Source: Bacteroidales bacterium (GTDB lineage: Bacteria > Bacteroidota > Bacteroidia > Bacteroidales > F082). Taken from it: a stretch of DNA of 64,000 nucleotides. Numbering within the stretch: the first letter of the stretch is position 1; the number at the start of each line of letters is the position of its first letter. The notes beneath the pieces were generated by a model. That model was not told the origin of the DNA. It saw only the letters and a list, made by a program, of their open reading frames with translations, and made no database searches. Location: NCBI GenBank assembly GCA_017561025.1, contig JAFZDU010000004.1, positions 1-64,000 on the forward strand, in the 5' to 3' direction. Both the position numbers and the translations under genes were made by a program. Shown here one piece after another: positions 1 through 8,382 of the stretch.

Positions 1-6
1 CAGGAA

Positions 7-100
7 GCGTCAGGGATTGGAGCGGCATCCTTTGACGGCAGAGCGGAAGCGGAGACGGAAAAGATACAGCGGAAAGCCCGACGGCCGCGCCGGGACGCCC
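7..100 (+). repeat. Structured intergenic repeat, left copy
   Basis: This segment is a diverged inverted copy of the sequence at 3313-3394. Shared blocks, read on this strand, are AGGGATTGRAGCGGCATCC, AGCGGAAAGCCCGACGG and the closing GCCGGRACGCCC. The ends are complementary: GCGTC at the start pairs with GACGC at the end, whereas the other copy has GCGTT and AACGC, so the pair changes from C-G to T-A while pairing is kept. The central loop is longer here than in the right copy. That points to a structured RNA or a foldable element rather than chance similarity. I cannot tell whether it belongs to a named RNA family, and the strand given is only relative to the other copy. Confidence 0.7.
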
Positions 101-227
101 GAACACAAAAAAAAAACATGCGTACTTGCACGGCCAGTGTGGTTAGATACACCTTATTAATTAATATAGGGGAGGGACAGAAGAAAATCATATTTCAAAA
201 ATCCATTTAGACCTTTGAATATTTTAT

Positions 228-235
228 TAAATTTG
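228..235 (+). promoter_or_regulatory. Probable -7 box of the C10 protease gene
   Basis: TAAATTTG fits the Bacteroidota -7 consensus TAnnTTTG. It lies 17 bases before the ATG at 253. No TTTG is present at the ideal -33 distance, so the promoter call is moderate. Confidence 0.5.
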
Positions 236-252
236 CGGATAATTTTTAAAAT

Positions 253-2730
253 ATGAAAAAGAAACAAAATCTTATCCTCACACTTTTACTTGTTATATTA
301 TCATTTAGCGCTTCTAACGCTCAAAATTTTGTAAACGAGACTCTTGCAAGAAAAATCGGAACCAACTTCGTATCCAGCAACAGCAGCAGATCTAATACTA
401 AACTTGATTTAATCCATACAATATCAGATTTCGACAGCCAAGCAAATCTATACATATTCAATATCGAAGGCGGCGGCTTTGTCATTGTTTCTGCCATAAA
501 AGAAACAAAACCTATCCTCGCCTACTCTTTCAATAACAGCTTTGGAGGAGAAATACCTGCTACAGCCTCATATTTTATCAATAATTACAACAATACCATC
601 AATTATATAAAGGAAACAGAACTGCCTTATGATGAATCTTGCATGAGGCTGTGGGATGAACTGGAAAACAACGATATCAAAAACAGAACTACAGCTGTCG
701 TCAACCCACTTATTCAAACGCAGTGGAATCAGGATTGTTACTATAATGAATACGCACCTTTCGACAATTACGGTCCTTGTAATAGAGCCTACGCAGGATG
801 CGTTGCCTGTGCCATGTCGCAAGTAATGAAGTATTGGAACTACCCAGAGACAGGCAAAGGATCTCATGACTACACACACTCCAAATACGGCAATCTGTCA
901 GCCGATTTCGGCAGCACCGCATATAAATGGGACGAGATGCCAAATGAGATATGGAGCCACAATGATGCAATTGCCACTTTGATGTACCAATGCGGAGTGA
1001 GCGTCAATATGAATTACGGTCCTGACGGCAGTGGCGCGCAGTCAAAGGATGTCGAGACTGCGATGCGCTCCTATTTCGGATATTCAGCAGCAAAATACGT
1101 GGAACGTTCAAGTTTACAAGATGACGAATGGATTGCATTGCTGAAAAGCGAACTCGACAAAAAACAGCCTATGTACTTCTCCGGCACAGGAGAGCCAGGC
1201 GGCCACGCTATAGTCTGCGATGGCTACGACAGCAACGACTACTTCCACTTCAATATGGGATGGAGCGGCATGAGCGATGGGTTCTACAGCATAGACGACG
1301 CATGCGGATTCTACAAAAACCAAGCTGTTGTCATGAACATAATACCATTGCCAATCAATGCCGACGAGAACAACATCATTTATGTCGCAGCAGACGGTAC
1401 CGGTGACGGCTCCTCATGGGAAAACGCCACATCAAAACTAGAATACGCAACAGCAATAGCATCTGACGGCAACACACAAATATGGGTTAAGAGCGGCACT
1501 TATTACGGCGACATCTCTGACGAAAACGGTGCAATATGCTTCTATGCTAAAAACAGAATCTATGGAGGATTCAGCGGAAACGAAAATGCCGACTTCGATA
1601 TAAGCCAAAGAGACCTTGAGTCTAACCCAACCATCCTCGATGGTGAAAACCAGCGCAGAGTCTTATATCAAAACGACCACTTCTCATCATCAACATATTC
1701 CATCATTGACGGCTTCACAATTCAGAACGGATATTCTGGTTCTGGAGGAGCTCTGCTGCTCAGTTCAAACAGCCGTTTTTATAACTGCAAATTTATAAAC
1801 AACAGCACCAACGGACAAGGCGGCGCTGTTTACACAACATCACCATTAAACAACAGCACTCTTAACATTTTTGAGAACTGCTTTTTCGAGAACAACTCTG
1901 CCTCTATGGGAGGTGCCATATTCGACATCAACGGATTGACACTTTCTAGATGCATGTTCATCGAAAACAGCGCGACTACAAAAGGCGGCGCATACTATGT
2001 ATTCACAAACAAGAAGCCCAAACTCGTAAACTGCGTCTTTGCACAAAATAGCGCTGCCGACGGTGGAGCAATATACAACAGAGGTCAGATGACTATGACA
2101 AACTGCAACATAGTAAGAAACAAAGCTCAGAACAGCATCGGCGGAATGTATAACGAAAATAAATACAGTAAGTTCTTCAACTCTGTCTTCTGGAACAACA
2201 CCGCCAATGGAGTAGCTAACCAGATTGAAGGAGAGTTACAGTTGTTCAACTGCGCCGTTGAAGGTGATTACGAAGGAACTAACATCGTCAAGATCTCTGC
2301 CGACAATAGCGGTAACGACAGCCAAAACTATCCTTTATTCAGAAATCCTGACATCAACGATTATTATATCATGGACGGATCTGTCTTAATAAATGCAGGT
2401 GACAAGACTTACGACAATGTTTCCGAAAAAGACATCAACAATGATATCAGAATCGTGAAAGGCCAGGTTGACATCGGCGCATACGAAAACCAAACAGGCG
2501 CAAGCATCATCGAGACTAACGACAATACCTTATTAATATACCCTAATCCAGCAAAAGACTATATCAATATAATCGGTGAAATCAATTTAACAATCGACAT
2601 TTATAATTCATTAGGACAGAAAATATATTCAGAAGAATGCGAAAACAGCACAACAATAGAAACATCTGAGTGGACATCAGGTATATATTTCGTCAAGATA
2701 AATGATAAAATTTATAAAATTGTAAAATAA
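253..2730 (+). CDS. Secreted C10 cysteine protease fused to a parallel beta-helix, T9SS cargo
   Basis: This is a secreted cysteine protease of the streptopain/interpain (C10) family with a long C-terminal extension. Residues 1-24 are a signal peptide ending Ala-Gln. A Spi-like propeptide region follows, then the protease domain (about 150-365) with nucleophile Cys183 in AGCVAC and His318 in GGHAI; the usual NWGW motif reads NMGW. From about 375 to 690 comes a right-handed beta-helix with repeated Asn-rich GGA(I/V) coils, starting with a YVAADGTGDGSSW motif. The last 75 residues (YPNP to GIYFVKI) are a T9SS type A sorting domain, so the protein should reach the cell surface. A peroxiredoxin gene begins 18 bases downstream. 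The substrate is unknown; the helix may bind polysaccharide or protein. Confidence 0.88.
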   Translation: MKKKQNLILTLLLVILSFSASNAQNFVNETLARKIGTNFVSSNSSRSNTKLDLIHTISDFDSQANLYIFNIEGGGFVIVSAIKETKPILAYSFNNSFGGEIPATASYFINNYNNTINYIKETELPYDESCMRLWDELENNDIKNRTTAVVNPLIQTQWNQDCYYNEYAPFDNYGPCNRAYAGCVACAMSQVMKYWNYPETGKGSHDYTHSKYGNLSADFGSTAYKWDEMPNEIWSHNDAIATLMYQCGVSVNMNYGPDGSGAQSKDVETAMRSYFGYSAAKYVERSSLQDDEWIALLKSELDKKQPMYFSGTGEPGGHAIVCDGYDSNDYFHFNMGWSGMSDGFYSIDDACGFYKNQAVVMNIIPLPINADENNIIYVAADGTGDGSSWENATSKLEYATAIASDGNTQIWVKSGTYYGDISDENGAICFYAKNRIYGGFSGNENADFDISQRDLESNPTILDGENQRRVLYQNDHFSSSTYSIIDGFTIQNGYSGSGGALLLSSNSRFYNCKFINNSTNGQGGAVYTTSPLNNSTLNIFENCFFENNSASMGGAIFDINGLTLSRCMFIENSATTKGGAYYVFTNKKPKLVNCVFAQNSAADGGAIYNRGQMTMTNCNIVRNKAQNSIGGMYNENKYSKFFNSVFWNNTANGVANQIEGELQLFNCAVEGDYEGTNIVKISADNSGNDSQNYPLFRNPDINDYYIMDGSVLINAGDKTYDNVSEKDINNDIRIVKGQVDIGAYENQTGASIIETNDNTLLIYPNPAKDYINIIGEINLTIDIYNSLGQKIYSEECENSTTIETSEWTSGIYFVKINDKIYKIVK

Positions 2731-2748
2731 CATTAAAAATAAGAAAAC

Positions 2749-3246
2749 ATGAATATCGGAGATAGAATACCAGAAATCTTAGGCATCGACCAAGACGGAA
2801 ACGAAATAAAGAGCAGCGATTATAGAGGAAGAAAAATCGTTCTTTACAGTTATCCAAAAGCCAACACCAGCGGATGCACAGCAGAAGCATGCTCATTACA
2901 AGCTCACAAGGCCGAACTAGAAGCAGCAGGCTATGCCATCATTGGCGTAAGCAAAGACAAGAAAGAACTTCAAAAGAAATTCGCCGAAGCTCAAGGACTT
3001 GAATTCCCACTCATCGCCGACACTGAAACTACATTGCTTCAAGAATTAGGATGCTGGGGCGAGAAAGTTGCATGCGGACGCAGAACAATAGGAATTCTCA
3101 GAACTACTTATTTAGTAAACGAAGAGGGAATCATTGAGAAAATATTCACACCAAAAGAAATTAAGACAAAGATACATGCAGAACAGATATTGGAAGCTCT
3201 CAGATCATTGAACTCAGAACATCTATCTTTAAATAATAATATGTAA
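2749..3246 (+). CDS. bcp: Thioredoxin-dependent peroxiredoxin, Bcp/PrxQ type
   Basis: A cytoplasmic thiol peroxidase that reduces hydrogen peroxide and organic hydroperoxides, recycled by thioredoxin. The 165-residue length is normal for the Bcp/PrxQ subfamily. The active-site pattern PxxxTxxC is present at Pro36-Thr40-Cys43, with the resolving Cys48 five residues on, the PrxQ arrangement. The usual TPGCT motif reads TSGCT. No signal peptide is visible. It starts 18 bases after the C10 protease gene on the same strand without a terminator between them, so co-transcription is likely. The last ten residues (SLNSEHLSLNNNM) look like a non-conserved tail. Confidence 0.93.
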   Translation: MNIGDRIPEILGIDQDGNEIKSSDYRGRKIVLYSYPKANTSGCTAEACSLQAHKAELEAAGYAIIGVSKDKKELQKKFAEAQGLEFPLIADTETTLLQELGCWGEKVACGRRTIGILRTTYLVNEEGIIEKIFTPKEIKTKIHAEQILEALRSLNSEHLSLNNNM

Positions 3247-3312
3247 TTGATGCGTCTAATTAATTAGAAATTAGGAGTTAGGAGTGATGTAGAAAACTCT
3301 GAATTCCTTTCT

Positions 3313-3394
3313 GGGCGTTCCGGCAAGCCGTCGGGCTTTCCGCTATATCTTTTTCCGCTACGCTTCAAAAGGATGCCGCTTCAATCCCTAACGC
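3313..3394 (-). repeat. Structured intergenic repeat, right copy
   Basis: Inverted partner of 7-100. Read on the minus strand it begins GCGTTAGGGATTGAAGCGG and ends GGAACGCCC, with GCGTT/AACGC able to close a terminal stem. A CGGCTTGCCG hairpin sits near the 3' side. It lies between bcp and the small gene at 3493, in the 246-base gap that otherwise holds only a short TTAGGAG heptamer duplication at 3271-3285. Confidence 0.7.
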
Positions 3395-3492
3395 ATTGGA
3401 GAACCCTGGAACTTTAAAACTCTATAAAATTGACGTTTTAGAATTTAGCCTTCCAACAAGGCTCCAAGCAGAAACCTCAGCACGTAGAGCAT

Positions 3493-3774
3493 TTATTTCA
3501 AAACCTCAACAACACTTTCTTGTATTGAAGTCTCCAACTCCATCAGGAAAGTGTTTTTTATTTCTTCAATGATTTCGTTTTTATCGAAGACATTCTGCAT
3601 CGAGGCAACTATATTGTTTCTCGTCGCTTCGTCATGTTGTTGGATGAGATTATATATTTTTACGAAGTTGACGGTATCAGTCTTCAGCGCCATCTGAACA
3701 AGATTCTGTTTCTTGACATTTGCAGCGTCTATTGCATAAAGCAGACAATAAACCAGATATTCTTCCCTATTCAT
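3493..3774 (-). CDS. Small hypothetical helical protein
   Basis: I do not recognise this 93-residue protein. It starts MNREEYLVYC and is predicted to be almost entirely helical, without signal peptide, membrane segment or metal motif. It begins with ATG 17 bases downstream of the RsmI-like gene, on the same strand, so it is probably the third gene of a dnaA transcript. Its composition (acidic, with regularly spaced hydrophobic residues) is compatible with a small protein-interaction module, perhaps of the type fused to tellurite-resistance TerB-like folds, but this is speculation. That it is a real gene is supported by the tight spacing and absence of a longer alternative frame. Confidence 0.6.
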   Translation of the reverse strand: MNREEYLVYCLLYAIDAANVKKQNLVQMALKTDTVNFVKIYNLIQQHDEATRNNIVASMQNVFDKNEIIEEIKNTFLMELETSIQESVVEVLK

Positions 3775-3791
3775 GATGGCTAAAGATTTAA

Positions 3792-4520
3792 TTAATATTT
3801 AGATTTATAGATTAAGAAGACCGCAGGTCTTTTGTTCCAGTCTTTCTTGATTCTCTTCCATTCCGAAATAGGCTTGCTAACTATTTCCTCGTCGGGCATA
3901 CTAATGTTACATGCCACGCACAACATTGTGTTAGGATGAAGGGTCTTGGTAAGTTCCTCTACCATCGCGTTGTTACGGAATGGTGTCTCAATGAACATCT
4001 GTGTCTCATTATTCGTTGCGGAACGACGTTCGAGGTTTTTGATAGCATTGGTTCTTTCTGGAGATTTTATAGGGAGATAACCATGGAAGCAGAATGCCTG
4101 TCCGTTGAATCCAGATGCCATCAATGCGAGTATCATGGCGTTAGGGCCTGTCAAAGGCACCACTTTAATTCCCGCCTGATGTGCGAGTTCCACTATGAGT
4201 GATCCCGGGTCGGCGACGCAAGGAGTGCCTGCTTCCGACATAAGACCTACGTCATGACCATCGAGGGCTGCGCCGAGGAATGTCATCAGATCTGGATTAT
4301 GATTTTTATCGTGCTTGTCAAGTTCCACGAATGTCAGCTCGTCGATAGGACAAGGCATATTCATTTTTGAAAGCATACGGCGTGCTGTGCGTACGTTCTC
4401 CACAACGAAGAAACGTATCTTTCTAACAGTCTCCAGTGTTCCTTGAGGAATTACCTGCTCGGCTGTTGTAGCGCCAAGCAATGCAGGGATAAGATAAAGT
4501 GTTCCAAATTGACGATTCAT
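3792..4520 (-). CDS. SAM-dependent methyltransferase of the RsmI/tetrapyrrole methylase family
   Basis: A 242-residue member of the tetrapyrrole methylase superfamily, on the side that includes RsmI, the 16S rRNA cytidine-1402 ribose methyltransferase. The key motif is SEAGTPCVADPG (about residues 95-106), equivalent to the SDAGTP..DPG cofactor loop of RsmI, followed by VPLTGPNAMILALMASG. The N-terminus (GTLYLIPALLG) is the start seen in a Bacteroidota-specific paralogue group, so I do not give the symbol rsmI; the true rsmI may be elsewhere in the genome. The ATG overlaps the dnaA stop codon as TGATG, implying translational coupling to dnaA. Confidence 0.82.
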   Translation of the reverse strand: MNRQFGTLYLIPALLGATTAEQVIPQGTLETVRKIRFFVVENVRTARRMLSKMNMPCPIDELTFVELDKHDKNHNPDLMTFLGAALDGHDVGLMSEAGTPCVADPGSLIVELAHQAGIKVVPLTGPNAMILALMASGFNGQAFCFHGYLPIKSPERTNAIKNLERRSATNNETQMFIETPFRNNAMVEELTKTLHPNTMLCVACNISMPDEEIVSKPISEWKRIKKDWNKRPAVFLIYKSKY

Positions 4521-5950
4521 CAGCAGATATTTTTCTCTATTTCAGAAGCCAAGGCTTTAAATTGTTTGTCTGTCTCCAAAAGATTAGAAACAGTATTAAG
4601 TGCATGTATAACTGTCGCATGATTTTTCCGTCCACATTGCTGACCAATCACAGCGAGTGAGCATTTGGTAAATTTCTTCGCAAAATGCATAGCCAGCTGA
4701 CGAGCCTGAACCATCTCTCTTTTCTTTGATGTAGAATAAAAATCCTCTATAGATATGTTAAGATGGTTACATACAACGTTTACGATAAACTCTATAGACA
4801 CCTCCTGTGTAGAATTGCTTACATAACGTTCTATAAGCTGACGAGCCAGGTCCATAGTAATGGCTTTCTTATTCAAGGATGACTGAGCTATCAAAGATAT
4901 GAAGAGACCTTCCATCTCACGGATGTTAGACTTAACTCTTGAAGCCACATAATCTACAACATCATCAGGAAGTACAATTCCGTCGTTGAAGGCCTTGCGC
5001 TTCAAAATCTTGATACGAGTTTCAACATCAGGAGCCTGCAAGTCGGCAGACAAGCCCCACTTGAAACGAGAGAGAAGACGTGTCTCCATCTCCTTAATTT
5101 CACTAGGAGCCTTATCGCTAGCGAAGATGAGCTGTTTTCCATTCTGCTGCAAATGATTGAATATATGGAAGAACAACTCTTGCAGTTTCGCCTTACCGGA
5201 GAAGAATTGAATATCATCGACGATAAGGACGTCTATCATCTGATAGAAATGTAACAAATCAGGTCGGGTCTTGTTCTTGCATGAGCTCATGAACTGCTGT
5301 ATAAACTGTTCAGAGTTCACATAAAGAACTATAAGATTTGGGTGATGTTTCTTTGTTTCGAGGCCAATGGCATGACAAAGGTGTGTCTTTCCCATACCTG
5401 TAGGACTATAAATGAACAATGGGTTAAATACAGTCTTGCCAGGATTCTCAGCCACTGCCATACCTGCAGAACGGGCAAGGCGATTACAGCTGCCTTCAAC
5501 AAAGTTGTCGAAAGAATAATTCTCGTTAAGCTGAGATTCAACTTTAATCTTATTGATTCCAGGAAGCACAAACGGATTGACGAATTTCTTCTCAGACTCC
5601 TCCTCTATATTGATAGGAACTCGTACAGAAGGGTTGATTGTATTTGTCTTGTCATTTGCAGGCATACTGATTCCATAAGGATTATCAGTGCCGTAATTAT
5701 CCATAACAATGCTATATTGCAACTGACCTGAGTTTCCGAGCACTCTGCTTATTGTAAGTTTAAGCAAGCTGATATAATGCTCTTCGAGGTACTCATAGAA
5801 GAACTGACTAGGCACCTGAATAGTCAAAACATCGCCTTCGCAAGAAATAGGCTTGATTGGTTCAAACCAAGTCTTGTAGCTCAAAGGCTGCGTGTTCTCT
5901 CTTATGATTTTGAGACAATCACTCCATATTTCGACACAATGTCTGCTCAT
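4520..5950 (-). CDS. dnaA: Chromosomal replication initiator DnaA
   Basis: DnaA binds DnaA boxes at oriC, opens the origin and loads the helicase. All four domains are present: an N-terminal domain (1-90), a variable linker (90-140), the AAA+ ATPase with Walker A SPTGMGKTH (182-190) and Walker B VLIVDDIQFF (241-250), and the C-terminal helix-turn-helix with the signature CGRKNHATVIHA (439-450). The Walker A begins SPT instead of the usual GGV. Length, 476, is typical for Bacteroidota. The ATG at 5950 gives an N-terminus of the expected form (CVEIWSDCLKIIREN). Upstream is a very AT-rich 195-base gap without an obvious perfect DnaA box. Confidence 0.97.
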   Translation of the reverse strand: MSRHCVEIWSDCLKIIRENTQPLSYKTWFEPIKPISCEGDVLTIQVPSQFFYEYLEEHYISLLKLTISRVLGNSGQLQYSIVMDNYGTDNPYGISMPANDKTNTINPSVRVPINIEEESEKKFVNPFVLPGINKIKVESQLNENYSFDNFVEGSCNRLARSAGMAVAENPGKTVFNPLFIYSPTGMGKTHLCHAIGLETKKHHPNLIVLYVNSEQFIQQFMSSCKNKTRPDLLHFYQMIDVLIVDDIQFFSGKAKLQELFFHIFNHLQQNGKQLIFASDKAPSEIKEMETRLLSRFKWGLSADLQAPDVETRIKILKRKAFNDGIVLPDDVVDYVASRVKSNIREMEGLFISLIAQSSLNKKAITMDLARQLIERYVSNSTQEVSIEFIVNVVCNHLNISIEDFYSTSKKREMVQARQLAMHFAKKFTKCSLAVIGQQCGRKNHATVIHALNTVSNLLETDKQFKALASEIEKNIC

Positions 5951-6145
5951 TTTACCAGTTGAAAAATTACAATGTTTTAAAAATCAAAAGATTAAAAATT
6001 CCATCATTACCCATGAAATTTTCAACAAAAATGAGCATAAAAAAGTTAATAAAAAAATAAAATTTATCTTGATTATTAATATTCTTTGCTATAAATTACG
6101 AGGAAAAGCTTCTATAAGAATATCGCACAGCTAAGTAACGGATTA
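5951..6145. other. AT-rich gap upstream of dnaA, possible origin or unwinding region
   Basis: This 195-base gap between dnaA and the YigZ-family gene is strongly AT-rich, with runs such as AAAAAGTTAATAAAAAAATA around 6040-6060. That is what a DNA unwinding element would look like. I looked for TTATCCACA-type boxes on both strands and did not find a convincing one, so an origin here is only possible. It must contain the dnaA promoter, but no clean TAnnTTTG box is visible on the minus strand. Confidence 0.3.
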
Positions 6146-6757
6146 TTAGATAGTTTGCAGATATTCAACAGTAACACCATAGAGTCTTTTCAATTTTTCA
6201 ACTACCCTATCGGCATCATTTTTTCTGACATAAATTTCAAGATAACAATTCAGTTCAAACCTAGGATTCTGCTGCTCAATGCCTTCGTCTTTCAACACTC
6301 GCATCACCTCGTTCATTAGAGGATAATCGAAGACAACGGAATAAACCTCATCTATGGTCTTCTCTATTATTGTAGCATTGTCAAGCGCCTCACGTGCCGC
6401 CGTCTTGTAAGCATTTATAAGTCCCGGAACACCTAATTTTATTCCGCCAAAATATCGCACCACAACGACACAGACATTAGTCACGTCTTTAGAAAGTATT
6501 TGGTTCAAGATTGGTTTGCCCGCCGTGCCAGAAGGTTCGCCGTCGTCAGCGGAACGATAGCATGACTTGTCGGGATTCATGATGAAGGCATAGCAATGAT
6601 GCCGGGCATCGAAATACTGTTTCTTAAACTCCGCCACTCGCGCCTTCACTTCCTCCTCCGAATGCACAGCAAAAGCCTTGGCAATAAATTTACTGCCTTT
6701 CTCCTTGTACAAACCGTCACCTTCTTCAACTAATATTTTATATGTATCCTCGAACAT
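6146..6757 (-). CDS. YigZ/IMPACT family protein
   Basis: A 203-residue protein of the YigZ (IMPACT, UPF0029) family. The N-terminal domain carries the hallmark DARHHCYAFI (about 50-59), DDGEPSGTAGKPIL (about 71-84) and VVVRYFGGIKLGVPGLI (about 98-114) segments; the C-terminal ferredoxin-like DUF1949 region follows. In eukaryotes IMPACT modulates GCN2; bacterial members are of unsettled function, with proposed nucleic-acid or translation-factor binding. It is transcribed divergently from prmC from a well-formed promoter at 6847-6878. Confidence 0.92.
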   Translation of the reverse strand: MFEDTYKILVEEGDGLYKEKGSKFIAKAFAVHSEEEVKARVAEFKKQYFDARHHCYAFIMNPDKSCYRSADDGEPSGTAGKPILNQILSKDVTNVCVVVVRYFGGIKLGVPGLINAYKTAAREALDNATIIEKTIDEVYSVVFDYPLMNEVMRVLKDEGIEQQNPRFELNCYLEIYVRKNDADRVVEKLKRLYGVTVEYLQTI

Positions 6758-6846
6758 TTTTTAAACCATTGAACTTTGGACCAAGGCAGTTGAATCCTAA
6801 CTCCTAACTAAATTTCGCCTTAGCCTTTTGCCCAAATTATTAGGTG

Positions 6847-6878
6847 CAAAGATAAAATTTTTTCAATATTTTTGCAAA
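6847..6878 (-). promoter_or_regulatory. Promoter of the YigZ-family gene
   Basis: On the minus strand TTTG (6878-6875) and TATCTTTG (6854-6847) are separated by 20 bases, an almost ideal match to the Bacteroidota TTTG-N19/21-TAnnTTTG promoter. The resulting leader of about 85 bases contains a duplicated CCTAACT heptamer (6796-6809). Confidence 0.75.
6867..6874 (+). promoter_or_regulatory. -7 box of prmC, close to the start codon
   Basis: TATTTTTG lies only five bases before the prmC ATG at 6880. Transcription would begin at or within a few bases of the start codon, so the prmC message may be leaderless. The box overlaps the divergent promoter of the YigZ-family gene. Confidence 0.5.
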
Positions 6879-6879
6879 C

Positions 6880-7749
6880 ATGAAAGTACCATCAAATTTA
6901 GTCAGAGACATCAGAAAATATTACTGCGATCAGCTTTGCTCTATTTACGACAATGAGGAAGCAAGTGCAATGACACTCATATTATTAGAGCATTACTTCA
7001 ATATCAATCGTATTAAAATGGCACTAGAGCCAAACATACGACTCAGCGAATCGGAGATGCTCACATTTCATTTCGCAGTGAAAGATTTGCTTAAAAACAA
7101 ACCTATACAATATATAATAGGTGAAACCGACTTCTGCGACCTTAAATTCAAGGTCAATGAAAACGTTCTGATTCCACGTCCGGAGACCTCGGAAATGATT
7201 TATAAAATAGTCAACAGACAACAGACAACAGACAACAGACTTCGTTCAATAATCGACATCGGAACAGGAAGCGGATGCATCGCCATCAGTCTGGCGAAAC
7301 AAATCCCCAACAGCAAAGTCTATGCTCTCGACATTTCAGAAAAGGCATTGGAGGTTGCGAAAGAAAACGCCATCAACAATAATGTCGACATCTCATTCAT
7401 CAACGACGACATCTTATCATTAAGCAATAATATAGAAAGCAAATTCGACATCATCGTAAGCAACCCTCCTTATGTCAGAGAAGTGGAGAAAGCCGATATG
7501 CATGATAATGTATTGAATTGGGAGCCTCAAACAGCATTGTTCGTAAGCGACAACGACCCTCTGATCTTCTATAGGGCAATATTAGAATTCGCAAAAAGCC
7601 ATCTTAAAGAAAACGGTGAAGTATGGTTTGAAATCAACGAATACCTCGGAAAAGAGATGATAGACTTATGCCATGAAATGGGATTCCATGAAGCCGAAAT
7701 CATCAGCGACTTCAGAGGCAAAGAAAGAATCCTCAGAACAAAAATATAG
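6880..7749 (+). CDS. prmC: Peptide chain release factor N5-glutamine methyltransferase
   Basis: PrmC methylates the glutamine of the GGQ motif in release factors RF1 and RF2. The N-terminal helical domain spans about 1-85, followed by the RPET segment (100-103) and a Rossmann methyltransferase domain with DIGTGSGCIAISLA (126-139) and the catalytic NPPY at 195-198. Length 289 is normal. Between RPET and the first glycine motif, residues 113-120 (RQQTTDNR) are encoded by four tandem copies of the heptamer CAACAGA (7212-7239), an unusual insertion. The ATG at 6880 is only a few bases from a -7 box. Confidence 0.95.
   Translation: MKVPSNLVRDIRKYYCDQLCSIYDNEEASAMTLILLEHYFNINRIKMALEPNIRLSESEMLTFHFAVKDLLKNKPIQYIIGETDFCDLKFKVNENVLIPRPETSEMIYKIVNRQQTTDNRLRSIIDIGTGSGCIAISLAKQIPNSKVYALDISEKALEVAKENAINNNVDISFINDDILSLSNNIESKFDIIVSNPPYVREVEKADMHDNVLNWEPQTALFVSDNDPLIFYRAILEFAKSHLKENGEVWFEINEYLGKEMIDLCHEMGFHEAEIISDFRGKERILRTKI
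7212..7239 (+). repeat. In-frame CAACAGA heptamer array inside prmC
   Basis: Four perfect tandem copies of a 7-base unit. Because three units make 21 bases, the array can gain or lose three units without shifting frame; it encodes the peptide QQTTDNR once per three units. Confidence 0.9.
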
Positions 7750-7758
7750 CCATCATAC

Positions 7759-7794
7759 AAAAAAAAGAGGCATCATCAAAAAAATGACGCCTCT
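7759..7794 (-). terminator. Intrinsic terminator of the V-ATPase operon
   Basis: An 11-base stem (AGAGGCATCAT against ATGACGCCTCT, one mismatch) is followed on the minus strand by eight T residues. It lies 32 bases beyond the ntpK stop, and prmC ends just on the other side. Confidence 0.8.
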
Positions 7795-7825
7795 AACTTA
7801 TGGTCTTATAGACTTGCAGTCTTTA

Positions 7826-8382
<557 letters not shown>

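Noticed and set aside
1..252. Riboswitch or extra gene before the C10 protease
   Set aside because: Apart from the structured repeat and the -7 box I see no conserved aptamer or coding frame.
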